NCBI GenBank assembly: GCA_004431415.1
Contig: QPMI01000439.1
Coordinates: 434,001-498,000 of the forward strand
Direction of reading: 5' to 3'
DNA from: Cyanophora paradoxa
Lineage: Eukaryota > Glaucocystophyceae > Cyanophorales > Cyanophoraceae
DNA: 64,000 nucleotides
Below are positions 9,821-22,900 of the stretch, in pieces; position 1 is the stretch's first letter, and every line of letters begins with the position of its first letter. The translations under genes and the position numbers were made by a program. Under the pieces are notes generated by a model, which made no database searches, was not told where the DNA came from, and was given only the letters and a program-made list of their open reading frames with translations.

Positions 9821-12658
9821 ATGGTAGCCAAGCTAAGACTCGGGTACGCGTGCATCAACGAGCTCCTGAAAGAGCAGGGTGAGCGCTTCGCCATTTTCTA
9901 GAAAGCTCGATCGCAAGGACCAAGCGCAAAGCGAGCTAGGCGCGCTCTAGAAGTTCGCACTTCGCGCGTATGCGGGCGCCTCGGCCCCGCGCGATCGTTC
10001 CACCGCGCGCGTGCCTCCCCACGCGTACGCTGACCCTGGGATTGCCACGCGCGTGCAGATATCCGAGCGAACCGCACGCTGGTTCTAAAGACAATACATA
10101 AGGAGGGAGTCCAAGAGGCGAAGCGGCGGGCCCTTGCAAACGCGCGCCCGCCCCCGCCCGAGCTCAGTTTCCTTCCCGCGTTATCCTGACGCCCCGCATT
10201 GCAGGTGGCGGACCTGAAGCCCATCCTGGAGTGGAATGAAAGGCACGAGATTCGCTTCTTCCGTCTCGTGCGCCCAGCGCCGCCCAGCGCGAAGCTCCGG
10301 ATTTCATAGCCACCCGCGCTCACGTGCGCCACGTGCGCTCTCCTCGCAGGGCAGCGACCTCTTTCCCTTCGCTTCCCGTGCGCGCTCGCGCTGCGCCGCG
10401 TTTCCGCTGGAATCGAGGCTTGGCTTACGTTCGCGGCGCTCGCAGACAAGGAGGTCGGGTACGACGTCTCGTTCGCGGCCGCGGAGCTGCGGGAGGTCGG
10501 CGACCTTGCGAAGCGGCTCGGGCACCGCCTCACATCGCACCCGGTGTGCCACGCGCCGCCCGCATGCAGCTCGCGCAATTTGATCCCGGATTCGAATTCG
10601 ATCTCAGGGCCAGTACAACAACCTGACATCGCCCGAGTCGTGCGTTGATTGTACCCCGCTGCTGCAAGCAGAACTCTCGCCGCGGCGCGCCTGCTCACGC
10701 CCCCCACAGGAAGATCGTCGAGAATTCGATCCGCGAGCTGCAGTACCACGCCGACGTTTTCGACCTCATGGGCCTCGACGCGGTGCGGTACCCCCCCCCG
10801 CCGCTCCGTAAATCGCGTACCCTTACGTGCCGGGTACCTCTCAGGACTCTGTAATGGTCCTGCACGGCGGAGGGGCGTACGGGGATAAGAAGTCGGCCCT
10901 CGAGCGGTTCGAGCGCAACTTCCAGGCTCTACCCCCCTCCGTCGCCCGGCGGCTCGTCCTCGAGAACGACGAGTGCGGCGTCGTACCCCCCCCCCGGAAC
11001 CCGTCTTCGGCCGTACCCCACCGACCCCGTCCGCAGCAAAGTCTACAACGTCGAGGACCTCCTACCCCTCTGCGACCGGCTTGAGATCCCTTTGGGTCCG
11101 CCCCCCCCCCCCCCCCCACCCCCTTCCCCGTCCCCCTTCGAGTCCCATACCCCGGCACTGATCCTCCCCCCAGTGCTCGACTGGCACCACGACAAGTGCC
11201 TCCCCTCCTCGCAGCCCATAGCTGCCTACCTCGACGTGCGTACCCCCATCCCTTCCACCCCCCTCCCCCGCCATTCCTTTTCGCGGCACCTCCCTCCCCC
11301 TTGCTCGACCCATTGGTGATTGTACCCCCGCAGGACATCGCGCGGACGTGGACGCGGCGCGGGATCCGGCAGGTCGGCGCCCGTACCCCCCTCCCCCCCC
11401 CCCCGGGCCCGGAGGAAGTCTCACTCCGATCCCCCGCAGAAGCAACACCAGAGCGAGAGCGCGCCGGGCGCGAACCCCTGCGCCCACTCCGACTACGTCG
11501 AGGTATCCCCTACCCCTCCCCCCCCTCCCCCGCCGCTCTCATCGCCCGCCTGTTCGCTCGCCCGCGCAGGAGCTGCCGGCGCTCTGCCTGGGTACAGACG
11601 TCGACCTCATGATCGAGGCCAAGATGAAGGAGCAGGCGAGCGCTCCCCTATCTCGTACCCCCCTCCCCGTTTAGATCTCTGATCGCCGCGAGCAGGCGGT
11701 GCTGCACCTGTACCGGAAGAACCCCTGGCTGATCGACGGGGGGCTCTGGGCCCGCCTCGACGCCGAGCGAGCCTGGCCTGAGGTCCGACGCCCCGCCCCG
11801 CCCCGCCCCGCCTCGCCTTGCTCTAGTCCTGCGAGCGCTTTTCCTCGCTCGGCACTTCTTCTTTTTCTGAGGAGCGTTCGCCCGCCCGGTTCGCCCGCAG
11901 GTGAACGGGTTCCGGTACGGGGAGGTGCCCGAAGGCGAGGAGGGCGACGAGGATGAGTGCGAGCGAGCCGAGCGCTACGTCGAGAAGGTCTTCGTTTCCC
12001 TTTTCCTTTCGTTTTTGTTTTGTTTCCGTTTCTTATTTGTCGGGCAGGACGAGGAAGAGTACGCAGAGCGACGAAGGGCGAAGGGGCGAGGCGCCGGCGC
12101 CGGCGCGGGGCGACCGAAGCGGGGGAAGAAGGCGGAGGAGGTGGAGGCGGCGCCTGCAGAGAATTGCGGGAAGGAGGAGGAGGAGGAGGAGGCGGGGCGG
12201 GGCCGGAGGCGGACCCGTGCCAGGAGAACGCCGGCGGCCTCGAGCTCGAAGCCCGCCAAGCTCAAGCGGCGGGCGGCGGCCGAGGAGATGGAGGAGGGGC
12301 TGGGGGAGGGGGCGGGGGCCCCCGCGCGGCGGACGCGGGCCCGGACGGTGTCAGCGGCGGCGGCCCCGGCGGCGAGCCGGCGGAGGGGCAAGCGGGCGGC
12401 GGGCGAGGAGGAGGAGGAGGGGGTACGGCGACGGCGGCCGCGGAGGGGGCTGGTACCCCGGCGCGGGCGAAGCGGGCACGCTCGGCGGCGCCGGCCGTGC
12501 CGCAGACCGCGGCGCCGGCGCGGGGGCGGAAGCGGGGCCGAGGGGGGGCCGAGGCCGAGGGGGGGGAGGCCGGGGGGCTCGAGGGCCCGGAGGGGGGTAC
12601 AGCCGGCGGGCGGGCGGCGCTCTCCTCCTCGGCGCCGAGCTCGTCCGGCGAAGAGTAG
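9821..12658 (+). CDS. UVE1: UV damage endonuclease (UVDE/UvsE family)
   Basis: Exons spell the TIM-barrel nuclease that nicks 5' to UV photoproducts and other lesions. They encode MVAKLRLGYACINELLKEQG (9821-9878), IRANRTLVLKTIHKEG (about 10057), VADLKPILEWNERHEIRFFR (10205), SDLFPF, VGYDVSFAAAELREVGDLA, GQYNNLTSPES and KIVENSIRELQYHADVFDLM. Next come VLHGGGAYGDKKSALERFE, RLVLENDE, YNVEDLLPLCDRLEIP, VLDWHHDKCLP, ARTWTRRGIRQ, HSDYVE and DVDLMIEAKMKEQ. The metal-binding His/Glu/Asp motifs typical of the family are present (HGGG.YGDK, LENDE, DWHH, IEAK). A C-terminal extension of about 250 residues, acidic then Arg/Lys/Ala/Gly-rich, follows the domain. The final frame is reached only by a frame change or intron near 12,420. 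At least two introns use GC donors (10142, 11636). Confidence 0.85.
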
Positions 12659-13972
12659 TCTAGCTCCCGATCGAGGCCCTCGGGTAACTCGAATAATTAA
12701 TATCCGTTTTAATCTCTTTGTCCTTCATCTTTTCACGCGCGGAAGATCGCCGCCGCTGCACCGGATCCCGTAAAAGCTTGTACATCGCATGTATCATTAT
12801 GGCAGTTGGAGCTTGCTGTTTCAGCCTGCCAGGCTGTATGTGCGGACAGTGCGGTGTGGCCCAAGAGGCTATCGCTAGCCTGCGCCTGCGCATGCGCATG
12901 CGCGTGGCAGCGAAGCGGAAGGGCCCAGCTGCAGCGCTAACGCAAGCATGCCAAGTTGTGCAAGCGCTATAGCTACAAGCTACAGGCGCGCTCATGCGGC
13001 GAGTCGACGTCATGCCATGATGATCAGCGGCTAATTTTTTAATGGTCCGGCCGAGCCGCTGGAAAAGCCTGGAAACAGCGGCGCGTGGGGACTCACTGGG
13101 GAGGGGGGCAACCCCCTCCCTGCCTGGCCGGACCTATAGCTATCCGAGCAAATTTTTTTTATGATGATCAGCGGCTACTACGTATACGCCGGCTAGCGCC
13201 GAGCGCCGCAAATCGATACCGGTATACGTACCGGCGGGTATCGATGTCGATCGCCAGCCTGGGCAGCTAGAGTCGCCGAGTCGACGCAGACTCGTCGCAG
13301 AGTCGACGTCGACGTCGACGTCGAGGCTCGGTCGAGCTCGAGCTCGATCCACGAGCTCGAGCTGCGGCCCTGCGAGCGCTAGCCTAGCCCGGCCGCTGAG
13401 CCTAGCGGCGAGTCGCGATCGCGACAGCTCCGCCGGCGCCGGACCGCCGCGGGCCCGCGGCCCGCGGCCGATCGCGAGCGCCGCTGCTCCAGCCCTCCGA
13501 GTCTCCAACAGCAAACCGGCATCAGGGGGGTACACGGAAAGCAACCTATACAGGCAATGGAAAGCTCGGCTAGCTAAGCGCTCACGATCGGAATCATGTG
13601 TATGCCCCGCGCCGGCACCAGCGCCATCAGCAGCAGCAACGCAAGATAGTTTTTACACATAGCTGCGGGCCTGCGGCAGCGCTCTGGAAGGCTGAACGCG
13701 ATCCGGCGCGGCGCAGCGGTTGCATGACCAGCAGCTCGACCCGAGGGTCAGCAGTTGATCTCAGCTAGCGTTGTTCGGCATTAGCAGCTGAGCGTTGACC
13801 ACTATGCCGAGCTGGCGGCCCCCGGAGGCGGGAGCGGGCTCGCCCGCCGCGGTCAGTCAGAAAGCGCGACCGGAGCTGATGCGCTTCTTGCCGCGGTGAG
13901 CATGGATCGCGCAAAGCATGCAGAATGCGCCGTGCGACCTCTGACCTCCGCCGCAGCGCGGTTCTCTCGCAG
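12659..13972. other. Intergenic region upstream of the cyclase gene
   Basis: No complete gene. The sequence contains (GTCGAC)n-like runs at 13290-13325, a CGCATGCGCATGCGC run near 12890, and two direct copies of ATGATCAGCGGCTA (about 13020 and 13165). These flank inverted GGTCCGGCC/GGCCGGACC blocks, possibly a small degenerate inverted-repeat element. An ATG at 13804 opens a short segment ending PELMRFLPR before a GTGAGC donor at 13896. It may be the first exon of the cyclase gene, but its phase does not fit the next exon cleanly. Confidence 0.35.
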
Positions 13973-16900
13973 CGACGCGCCCGGGAAGGCTTCGGCGTCG
14001 TCGTCTTGTTCGGTGCGCGCGCGCTGCCTTCTTGGCGTGCGGAAATCGCCTGAAACGTGTTCTCGCAGATGTGGCCGGCTTCTCCAGTGCGCCCCCGCGC
14101 GAGCGGGGCGATCCCGGACCCCGAGCGCGAGCTTACCCAAGCGCGCGCGCCCAGCGCTCTGCGAGCGGATGGGCGGCTCTGATGAGGAGATCGAGGGACT
14201 GTCCGCGGTGATTAACGATGTGTTCGGCGTCGAGATCGGTCTGGTGGAAGGTGCTCCGCTTCCGCACGGGCCGCTGCTCTCTTTCCCGCCCCGCTTGACA
14301 GCAGCGCCTTCGAATTCGCTGGGCAGAGTTCGACGGCGACGTCATCTCGTTCCTCGGGGACGGCCTTCTGGCCGCGTGGATGGTCGCCGGCGGCGAGGGC
14401 GAGTCCGAGCGCTCCGCCGCCGCCGCCTCGAAGGCCGTCCAGGCCCGTACCCCCCTCCCCTTCCCCCCCCGGCGCCGTGCTCACGTGACCTCATCCCGCA
14501 GTGCGCGCTCCGGGTACAGAACATCTTCGAATCGCGGCCCAGGTGCGTGACCTCCTTCCCCCCCCCTCCCCCCCTCCACTCTCTCTCTCGCTTACCGCTG
14601 CGCTTGGTCAGGTCCAGCGGCCGAGTGGAGATGCGGCTAAGGGCGGCGGTGGCCGCGGGCACTGTGCGCGAGTACCGCTGCGGGTCAGACGGCAGCGAAT
14701 TCCGGTCCGCGCGCCCGCTCGAATCCGGCCGGGTCCCTTTCATGTGCCCGCGTGCCCCAGGGACATTCGCGTCACGAGCCCGCAACACTCCTCGGTCCCC
14801 GGTTCGACTCCCGTCGCGGCCCTTTCGCCGCGGCCCCCGACTCCTTCGTTCCCAGGGCGATACGTTTACTTCATACGGAGCCCCGCGATTGGCGAGGCTG
14901 GGGCGGCCCTCTCGCAGCTCCACAGGGGCGAGACCGCACTGTACGCCCCCTGCCTTCGCCCCCCCCCCCCCCCGGGTACAGCCCTGGGGACAGGGCCGAC
15001 TGACTCCTTTTTTCCTTCTCGCCGGCAGCTGCGCCTCGGTGCTGCCCCATCTACCCCCCTCCTGCGTCTCCGTATCCCGGCGCCTCTCCCACATCGATTC
15101 CACTTCGTTCTCCGACACCAACACTTCGACGTCGCTGTCCACCGTCCGGCTCCCCACGCTCCAGCCGCCCAGCCCCGCCCGCGCGGCACCCCCCTCGCCC
15201 TCCCTCCCCCCCATTCGAAGCGCCCGATCCAGCCCTGCCCCGGGGCCCGTTGTGGCCCGGCCTGAAACCGCCGATCTCCTTGACTCTCACTCCGTCGGCG
15301 TCTTCATACCCCGCCAGCGTGCGCTGTACCCCCCTCCTTTTTCTCCCTTCGATTGATCTGGCCCCTGTACCCCCCCCCCCCTACAGAGCCCTCCCCGTCC
15401 AGGGGTGCCTCGTCCGATTCGCCCCTCCCCTGGACCGAGCTCGAGCTCTTCGGTGAACGGTACCCCCCCTTCGCGCCGCTCTGCCCTGACCTGTCTTTTC
15501 CGCCCCAGTGCCCTGCACCGTTCGGGACCGGTGGGAGGAGGACCCCATGGCGGGGGGTAGCCCCCTCACCACCCGCGCCAACGTTGACCTATCCCGCTTC
15601 AACTCTGAGGCGCGTACTCCTTTGGATTGGATTGGATCCCACTCCTGTCCCCCCGCACCACCATTCGGATTCATGTACCCCTTCCGACCCGCCACCGCAG
15701 TTCCGATCCGCGGCGGTCCTTTTTGCGGAGCTTCGCGGCCTCTCGCACGACCCCCCCGCCGTCCAGGTCCCGTACCCCTTCCTCGGATGTGGAAATGGGG
15801 CCCGGCCCGATTCGAACCGCAGGCGGCGGTCCTCGCGATGCAGCGCGCGCTGTACACGTGGAGCGGGTCCCTGCGGCAGATCACCTTCGACGACAAGGTT
15901 CGAACCCGCGCGGCGCCACTTTGCGCTCTGCCCGGGATTTGATCTCGTGTTCCCCCCAGGGGCTCGTTTTCATTGGCGTCTGGGGTCTCTGGCCCCTGTC
16001 CCACGAGGACGACCCCGCCCGCGCCGTCCTTTGCGGTGATTCCAGTACCCCCTTCTTCCCCCCCCCCTAAAGTAGCGTACGCCTCACCGTCTTTCGGCCG
16101 CAGCCGTCGAGCTGAAGAGGGCTCTGGCCGGGCTCGGCGTATCCGTCAGTATCGGGTGCGGGCGTACCCCGGCAAAGCTTTCTCCCCCCTCCCCCTCCGC
16201 TGACTCCGCCCCCGCGTCGCCGACAGGGCCGCCGCGGGTCTCGTCTTCTGCACCTACGGTACCCCTGTCCATCCCTTTCGAATTCGCCGAACCCCCGTTC
16301 CGACCCTATGGCCAGTCGGCAACGCATCGCGATGCGAGTTCTCCGTCTTCGGATCGGTCGTCAACAAAGCAGGCGAGCGGCACACGTACCCCCCTCGAGG
16401 CCGAGGGGGCGACCGCAGAGTACCGATTCGCCGTACCCCGCAGCGCGCCTGATGGCGAAGGCGGCTTCTGTGGAGGGACAGATCCTCGCCGACACGCGCT
16501 GCGCCGAGCTGGCGGGGTACGCCGCGATTCTCCTTCGAACCCCGTACCCCCTCGCCGATTCGAGGTTCCTATTTTTAGCCTCCGCGTGCCGATGGAGCTC
16601 GCCGGCAACTACACACTCAAGGGCTTCAAGGACTCGGTACCCCTCTCGAATTGATTCCACCCCGCATCCGAATTGATCTTCTCCCCCCCCCCCCCCCCCC
16701 CCCCACAGATCCCGGCGTTCCGTCTGCAGGCGGCGTCGAGCGGGCCGCCCCTGGGGCGGGCCGTGTCGGAGCGGAAGGGCAGCCTGTCGCGCCTCAGCTC
16801 CGCTGGGGACGGGACGGACGGGGAAGGGCCCCCGTCCCCGATCTCCCCGCTCAGCCTAAGCAATATCAACGGGCGCGGCTCGCCTATGGCTCTCGCGACG

Positions 16901-19900
16901 GGCGGCCGCGGCTCGCCCCCGCCGCTGCTCCGCCGCCCCTCCTCCGCCGGTGTCGGCGCCGGGGCCCGCGGCGCCGGCGCGCGCCCCGCGCGCCTGGCGG
17001 GGCGGGCGCTGGAGGCCGAGGCGGTGGGCGCCCTTGTGGCCTCCCTCTCTGACCCGACCGCGAAGCCCCGTGCGCCTCAATTGCAAGTTAAAGCTGGGCC
17101 TCTATGATTAAGCTTAAGCTTTATAGTTAGGCCTTTATATATAAATAATCTAGGCCTTTATAAGCTCCCCTTAGAGATAGGCCTCTATAATATAATCAAG
17201 CTTAAGCTTAGCAAGCTTGAGCCCCGACCCGACCCGACCCCGAAGCCGACCTCAAGCCGACCCGACCCCGAAGCCCCGTGCGCCCCGAGATAGCGCCGCC
17301 CTAAGCTTGAGCCTAAGCTTCGCAACCAAAGCGAAACAAGCAAACTTTTCGCAATAGCAGAAGCTCCGAAACTACCCATCCTCCTCGACCCTATCGCGAG
17401 CATTGGCTCTAAGTCCAGCTGCGAGCTCCTCTAACAAACAAACTCAACGGACGCAGAGGTGGCAAGGCAGGCGTCCATCTAGGCATAAGCGCCGCCTCGA
17501 TATATCGCATCGCATCGAGCTTAAGCTTATGCATCCAAATAACTAACTAACTAACTAACTAACGAACCCTCTCCTACTCCTAACGAACGAAGCCCATGCA
17601 TCCAACTGACTGACAAACGAACGGGCCGCCCCTCCGCAGAGGTGGCGGGACAGATGGGATCCCTGCTGGCGCGGCGCAACTCGGGGGCCTCCCCCCTCCT
17701 GCCGGGTCTCCGCTCTGTCTCCGTCGGCACCGCCGCCGGCACCGCCTCCGTGCGCGACGATCCTGAGAAGCATACATAGAATCCTAAGAGCTAAGAGAAT
17801 CCCAAGGCATAGAATCTCTTTAGAGGCGTACATAGAATCCCAAGAGAAGAGAATTACGTTCGATCTCGAAGGGCCACTGCCGCCCGCTCTCCTTCTCTTT
17901 CTTCGCCAATTCCTCATCTGAGATGTAATACCGTACCCCCGCTCGCTCGCTCGCTCGCTCGCCCAGATGCGCTCCGGGTCGACATCCGGAATGGCCAGTG
18001 CCGCCCGCTCCCCCTCTTCTTCTTCTTCTTCTTCGCCGTTATCTCATCTTCGCTCGCTCGCGCAGATGCGCTCCGGGTCGATATCCTCAGATGGCGGCGC
18101 CGGCGGCCTCATGAGCCTGGCCGCGGAGCGCGCCGTCGGCGGCCGCGGCTCTCCGTCCACTGAGCGAGGCGGCTCTCCGACGGGAGCGGCTGCGGCTGCG
18201 GCGGCGGCGCGGGCGGAGCGCGGCGACTCGCCGGCGGGGGACGCGCCCCTGATCGTTTTCGTGCAGGGCGGCGCCGGCTACGGTGCGCCCCCGCGGCCGC
18301 CTTTGCTGTCGGATCCGGATAGACAGATTCTATGCCATCTAGATCTACAAGCAGATTCTATGCCATCTAGATCTAGATGCATCCATGGATACTACAGATT
18401 CCACGTCTAGATCTACGAGCAGCCGAGTATCTACTGTGCCGTAGAACAACGGCCGCTCGCCTCGCCCTCCTAACAACGGCCGCCCGCCCCGCCCTAGATC
18501 CGCATGAAGCAGCCGTCTATCTAGTTATTTATACCAAGCGCCGTGGACCGCTTCATAGGACGCCTCGATGTTATTAAATATCGTTAACGTCTAGCAGCCG
18601 TCTATCAAGTTATTTACAAGCGCCGCTAACGGACGCCGGCGCCTCGATATCGCTGACGGCCGCGGCCGCCCGCCCGCCTCGCCTTGCAGGCAAGACCGCC
18701 CTGGCGACGCTGGCGGTGCGGCTCGCGCGGTCGGTGCGGGGCGGCCCCGTGGCGGCCGTCTCGCGGGCGAGCGAGACCAGCCGTGCCGCCCCCTTCCACG
18801 CCTTCCGCGGGCTGTTCGCCTCCCTCTTCCCCAACGGCGTCATCGACGTGCGCCCTAAAATAGAAATGTTAAGAGCAGAGAGTTTATTAATCACTAAGAG
18901 CTTAAGATAAAGACTTTGGCCGCGCCGCGCCCTTCCTCGCCTTCTAGAGGCGTCTTTAATTTGACGTGCGCCCCGAACGAGCTCTTGAGAGGCTCGGCGG
19001 AGCTTGAGAAGACCCCCCCCCCCCCCCCCCCTCTTTCCTGTTCCCCCCGCGCCCCCTCCGCTCACCGCACCGCCCACACGCGCAGATGAGCCCCTACGTG
19101 GAGCCGCGGGAGCTGCACCTCCTCCCCATCTTCGCCCGGGTGCGCACTATCGTTCTGGAGTGGCACCTGCGGCGGCTGGCTGCGCCGGGGTCGCGGCGCG
19201 CCTCTTGGAGGGGGCGGGTAGGGTACCGATTTGGTTCTCCGCCGCGGCTTCTTCGACTGCTTCTAGATCTCCCGCTAGATCTGCTTCTTCCAGGGGCGCT
19301 CGAGCCCTAGCCGACCCGATCGGGCCTGCTTCTAATTTGATCTGCCTCCAGGGGCGCTCGAGCCTAAGCCGTCATCCGGCTGACCTTCGGCCTCCGGCTC
19401 CCCGTTCGCAGCTCTTCAAGCTCCCCGGGGTACCCCACCACGACGGCCCGCGCCTCTCCATCGTCGGCGGCCCGGGGGACAACATTAATCCCCGCATGTC
19501 TCAGGTCCGTCCTTTCCGCCCCCGCGCGCGGCGTGAGCCGAGCCGCCTGCCTAGAATGGCCTCGTCATCTAACGTCGTAAAAGACAGGTCTTAGATCTTA
19601 GATATCTTAGATGGGCTTGAACCGACTAACAGGTCTTAGATCTTAGATACCACAACCTTCCATCCTGCCTTCCTCCCCCGGGTCCCACCTTACTACTAAG
19701 TTAGCCTCAGCCTCAGAGCACCCTGCCTAGATCTCCTCGCCCACTTTCTCCCGCTGGCCTAATTATATCAAACGAACCTCAGATCTTCTCCGGGACGCCC
19801 CTGGGCCTTGCGGACAACCGGCGCCTGTCCCAGGTCCTCGGCCTGGGCCCCCCGGCGGGCCCCGATACGGGGGGTACGCCGCCTATGTCGCCCGCCGCGC

Positions 19901-22900
19901 CGCTCTCGCCGTCGGCCGTGCTTCCCTTCTCGGGCGGGAGCCCGCCCTCCCTCCTCAACACGCCCCGAAACGACGCCCACGGCGCCCCGCGGTAACCCCC
20001 TCCTTTCCCCCCCCTTTCCCCGTTCCTTTCCTTTCTTGGCTGAGGGGTGCCCGTTGCAGGGGCGGGTGGGTCGGCGAGGCCGGCGGCCCCTCTCAGAGCG
20101 TCGCCGGCGGACCCGCGCTCCAGGTCCGCGTCACTCGCTTTCGGTGCAGCGGTTCCTCGAACCCGCTTTCGGCGCAGGGGTTCCTGGTGCGCATCCTCCT
20201 GCGCCGCGCCAAGGCCGGCGCGCTCCTCCTTGTCATCGAGGGTTCGAACCCGCCCCGCCCCGCCCCGCCCCGTACGACCGGTGCTGATCGCGCCCCGCTT
20301 CGATTCGTTCGCCGCAGACATGCACCAAGGCGACAGCCAGTCCTGGTGAGCGTGGGCGGCGCCGGCGCACCCTTCTGCCCCATCCCCCGTCCTTCTGACG
20401 CGCCCCGCCTCAGGTCTGCGCTGACGTCGCTGGCGGCGGCGCTGCCGTCGTCTCTCTCCGAGGGCGTGCGGCTGGGGCTGCTCGTGACCGCCCGCGGGGC
20501 CGACGACGACGTGGCCGCCCCGGGCTCCATCCGCGGTGCGATGGACCAACTCTCAGTCTCTATCTAGAGACCGCCTCGTACTAGAGCCGAGATGTCTCGA
20601 TCTTTGAGCCGGGGCGCTCGCGCTCGGGCGCTGACAGACGGGCTCGAGCTCCATGCGCGGTCTAGATCAAATCTAGATCTAATCTAATCAAATCTAGATC
20701 TGATCTAGCCAAGCCGATAGATCGATAGTCGATGAACCAGCTCTCCAAGATCTAGAGCCCGCCTCGGGCTGGCGCTCGGCCGCTGACCGCACGCGCGCAG
20801 GGACGCTGCTGCTGGCGTCGGCGTCCTCCGCCGAGCGGCTGGCGGGCCTGCCGCGCGCGCGGCGCATCGCCCTCGCGCCCCTCGCCGAGCCCGACACCGG
20901 CGCCCTCGTGCGCCCCCGCCCGCCCGCCCGCCCGCCCGCCCGTCCCATCCTTTCTCTCTTTCTATCTTTCTTTGCTTTCTTAGGCTAATTATCTATCTAT
21001 CTAAGCCAATTCAGGCTGCTCTAAGCCAATGAAGCAGTCTCTAAACGCACGGCTGGCCGCTCTGAACGAACGAACGAACGAACGAACGAACGTTGACGCA
21101 GATCCGGGCGGCGATCGGGGCGGGGGGCGTGGTGCCGAGCGCGCTGCGCGCCTTCGTCCACCAGCAGAGCGGCGGCGTCCCCGGCATCGCCGTCGACCTC
21201 ACCCGGTCCGCCCTTGTAATTTTTAGTTAAGCTAAGCTAAGCTAAGATGTGCGAAACGATAAAAGGAAATTATTAAGGCACGCAAACTAGAAGCGCCGGG
21301 CTCATGATCATTAGAACTCAAATAAAACCTCACCCGGTCCGCGGCTCATTACTCAAATCGAATCGAATTACTCAAACTAGAAGCGGCTCATTAGAATTCA
21401 TCCCGGCACCTTGCAAAGCTTAAGTTGCTACAAGCTGCTCTAAAGCTGCTCTAAGCCCTCCCCGGCATCGCCGCCGACCTCACCCGGTCCGCCATATATA
21501 TACGAACGAAATCGAATTACTCAAACTAGAAGCGGCTCATTAGAATTCATCCCGGCACCTTGCAAAGCTTAAGTTGCTACAAGCTGCTCTAAAGCTGCTC
21601 TAAGCCCTCCCCGGCATCGCCGTCGACCTCACCCGGTCCGCCCTTGTAATCTAGCTAAGCTAAGCTAAGCTAAGCTAAGCTAAGCTAAGCTAAGCTTTGC
21701 GAAACGATAAGTGGAAATTAATATATAAAAGGCACGCAAACTAGAAGCGGTCCATTAGAATTCAGGAGAGATGAGTAAAGAATTCCACCTCCCCCCGGTC
21801 CGGATCCGCCTTTTCGAGCGGCGGGGTCCCCGGCATCGCTGAGGACCTTATCGTGTAAGATAGATGGAAGAATGGGAATCAGTTAAACTCGTAATAGTTT
21901 GCACGTCGGTGTCGTTTCGTTCGACTTATGCCTTCGATTTTCGCCTCGCAGGGCGCTGCTGGAGCGGGGCGACATCGCCGTGGACGCCGGCGGCCGCTGC
22001 CTCCTCGTCCGCAGGCGCGCTTAACTAAGAGCTAGAAGCTAGCTAGGAGCTCCTAAGCTTTTATCCAAGCCTCTAAGCCCCATGAGCTCGAAGCTTGATC
22101 TACACGAGGCCGAGCCGGCGCTCTTACCGGCGGACCGCCCCCGCGATCGCTCGCAGCCTGCGGGAGGGGACGCGCAACGTGAGCGACGCCGTCCGCGCGG
22201 CCCTCTGCGAGCGCCTCGACCGCCTCTCCACCGCCCAGGCGCGCGCTTGTTGTTATGCATCATTCCCTGTAATAACTTTTCGTGTTTCCTCTTCTGTGAA
22301 TCTCCGTGGCACATCTTCTATGATCTATATGATTTCGAAATTCCCTGCTCTCTAGATCTCGATGCCCTTCTAAGACGTCTCACCTTAGTCCTCGACCGCC
22401 TCTCCACCGCCCAGGCCCGGTCTCTTTCGCTGACTGCTCCCCCCGCCCCCGCCGCCGCCGCCGCCGCAGATGCTGCTGCTGAAGCTCGCGAGCGTCGTCG
22501 GGTCCCACTTCACCGTTGTGCGCTCACTCAACCTGCCGCCTCTTTTATTAGAATCCGATTAGGATCTACTGGGAATCTATATATATATCTGGGAATCTAC
22601 TAAACTTTACTAAACCTACCGCCGTTTCACTAAATCTACCGCCGCGGAGCGCGCGGGGCGCGGCCGGCCGACGGCGCCGGCAGGGGGAGGTTGCGGCGAT
22701 TCACCCGGCCTGCGCGGGGGAGGGCGGCGGGGCCGAGGAGTGCGCACGGGACCTTGCCGCCGCGATCTACGCCGACCTCTCCGCGTGCGCGAGAATCTAT
22801 TGGAATCTATCTATTGGAATCTATTAGAATCTATTAGGCATCGGTCATTAGAATCTATTAGGAGGCGATCTCGCCGCCGCGATCTACGCCGACCTCTCCG

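Noticed and set aside
13804-13895. First exon of the cyclase starting MPSWRPPEAGAG
   Set aside because: The peptide ends plausibly (PELMRFLPR), but the exon phase does not match the next well-supported exon, so I did not include it in the gene span.
14342-15214. Long minus-strand open frame of 290 codons opposite the cyclase gene
   Set aside because: It is antisense to exons with clear cyclase homology. Its Arg/Gly-rich composition is what GC bias produces opposite coding DNA.
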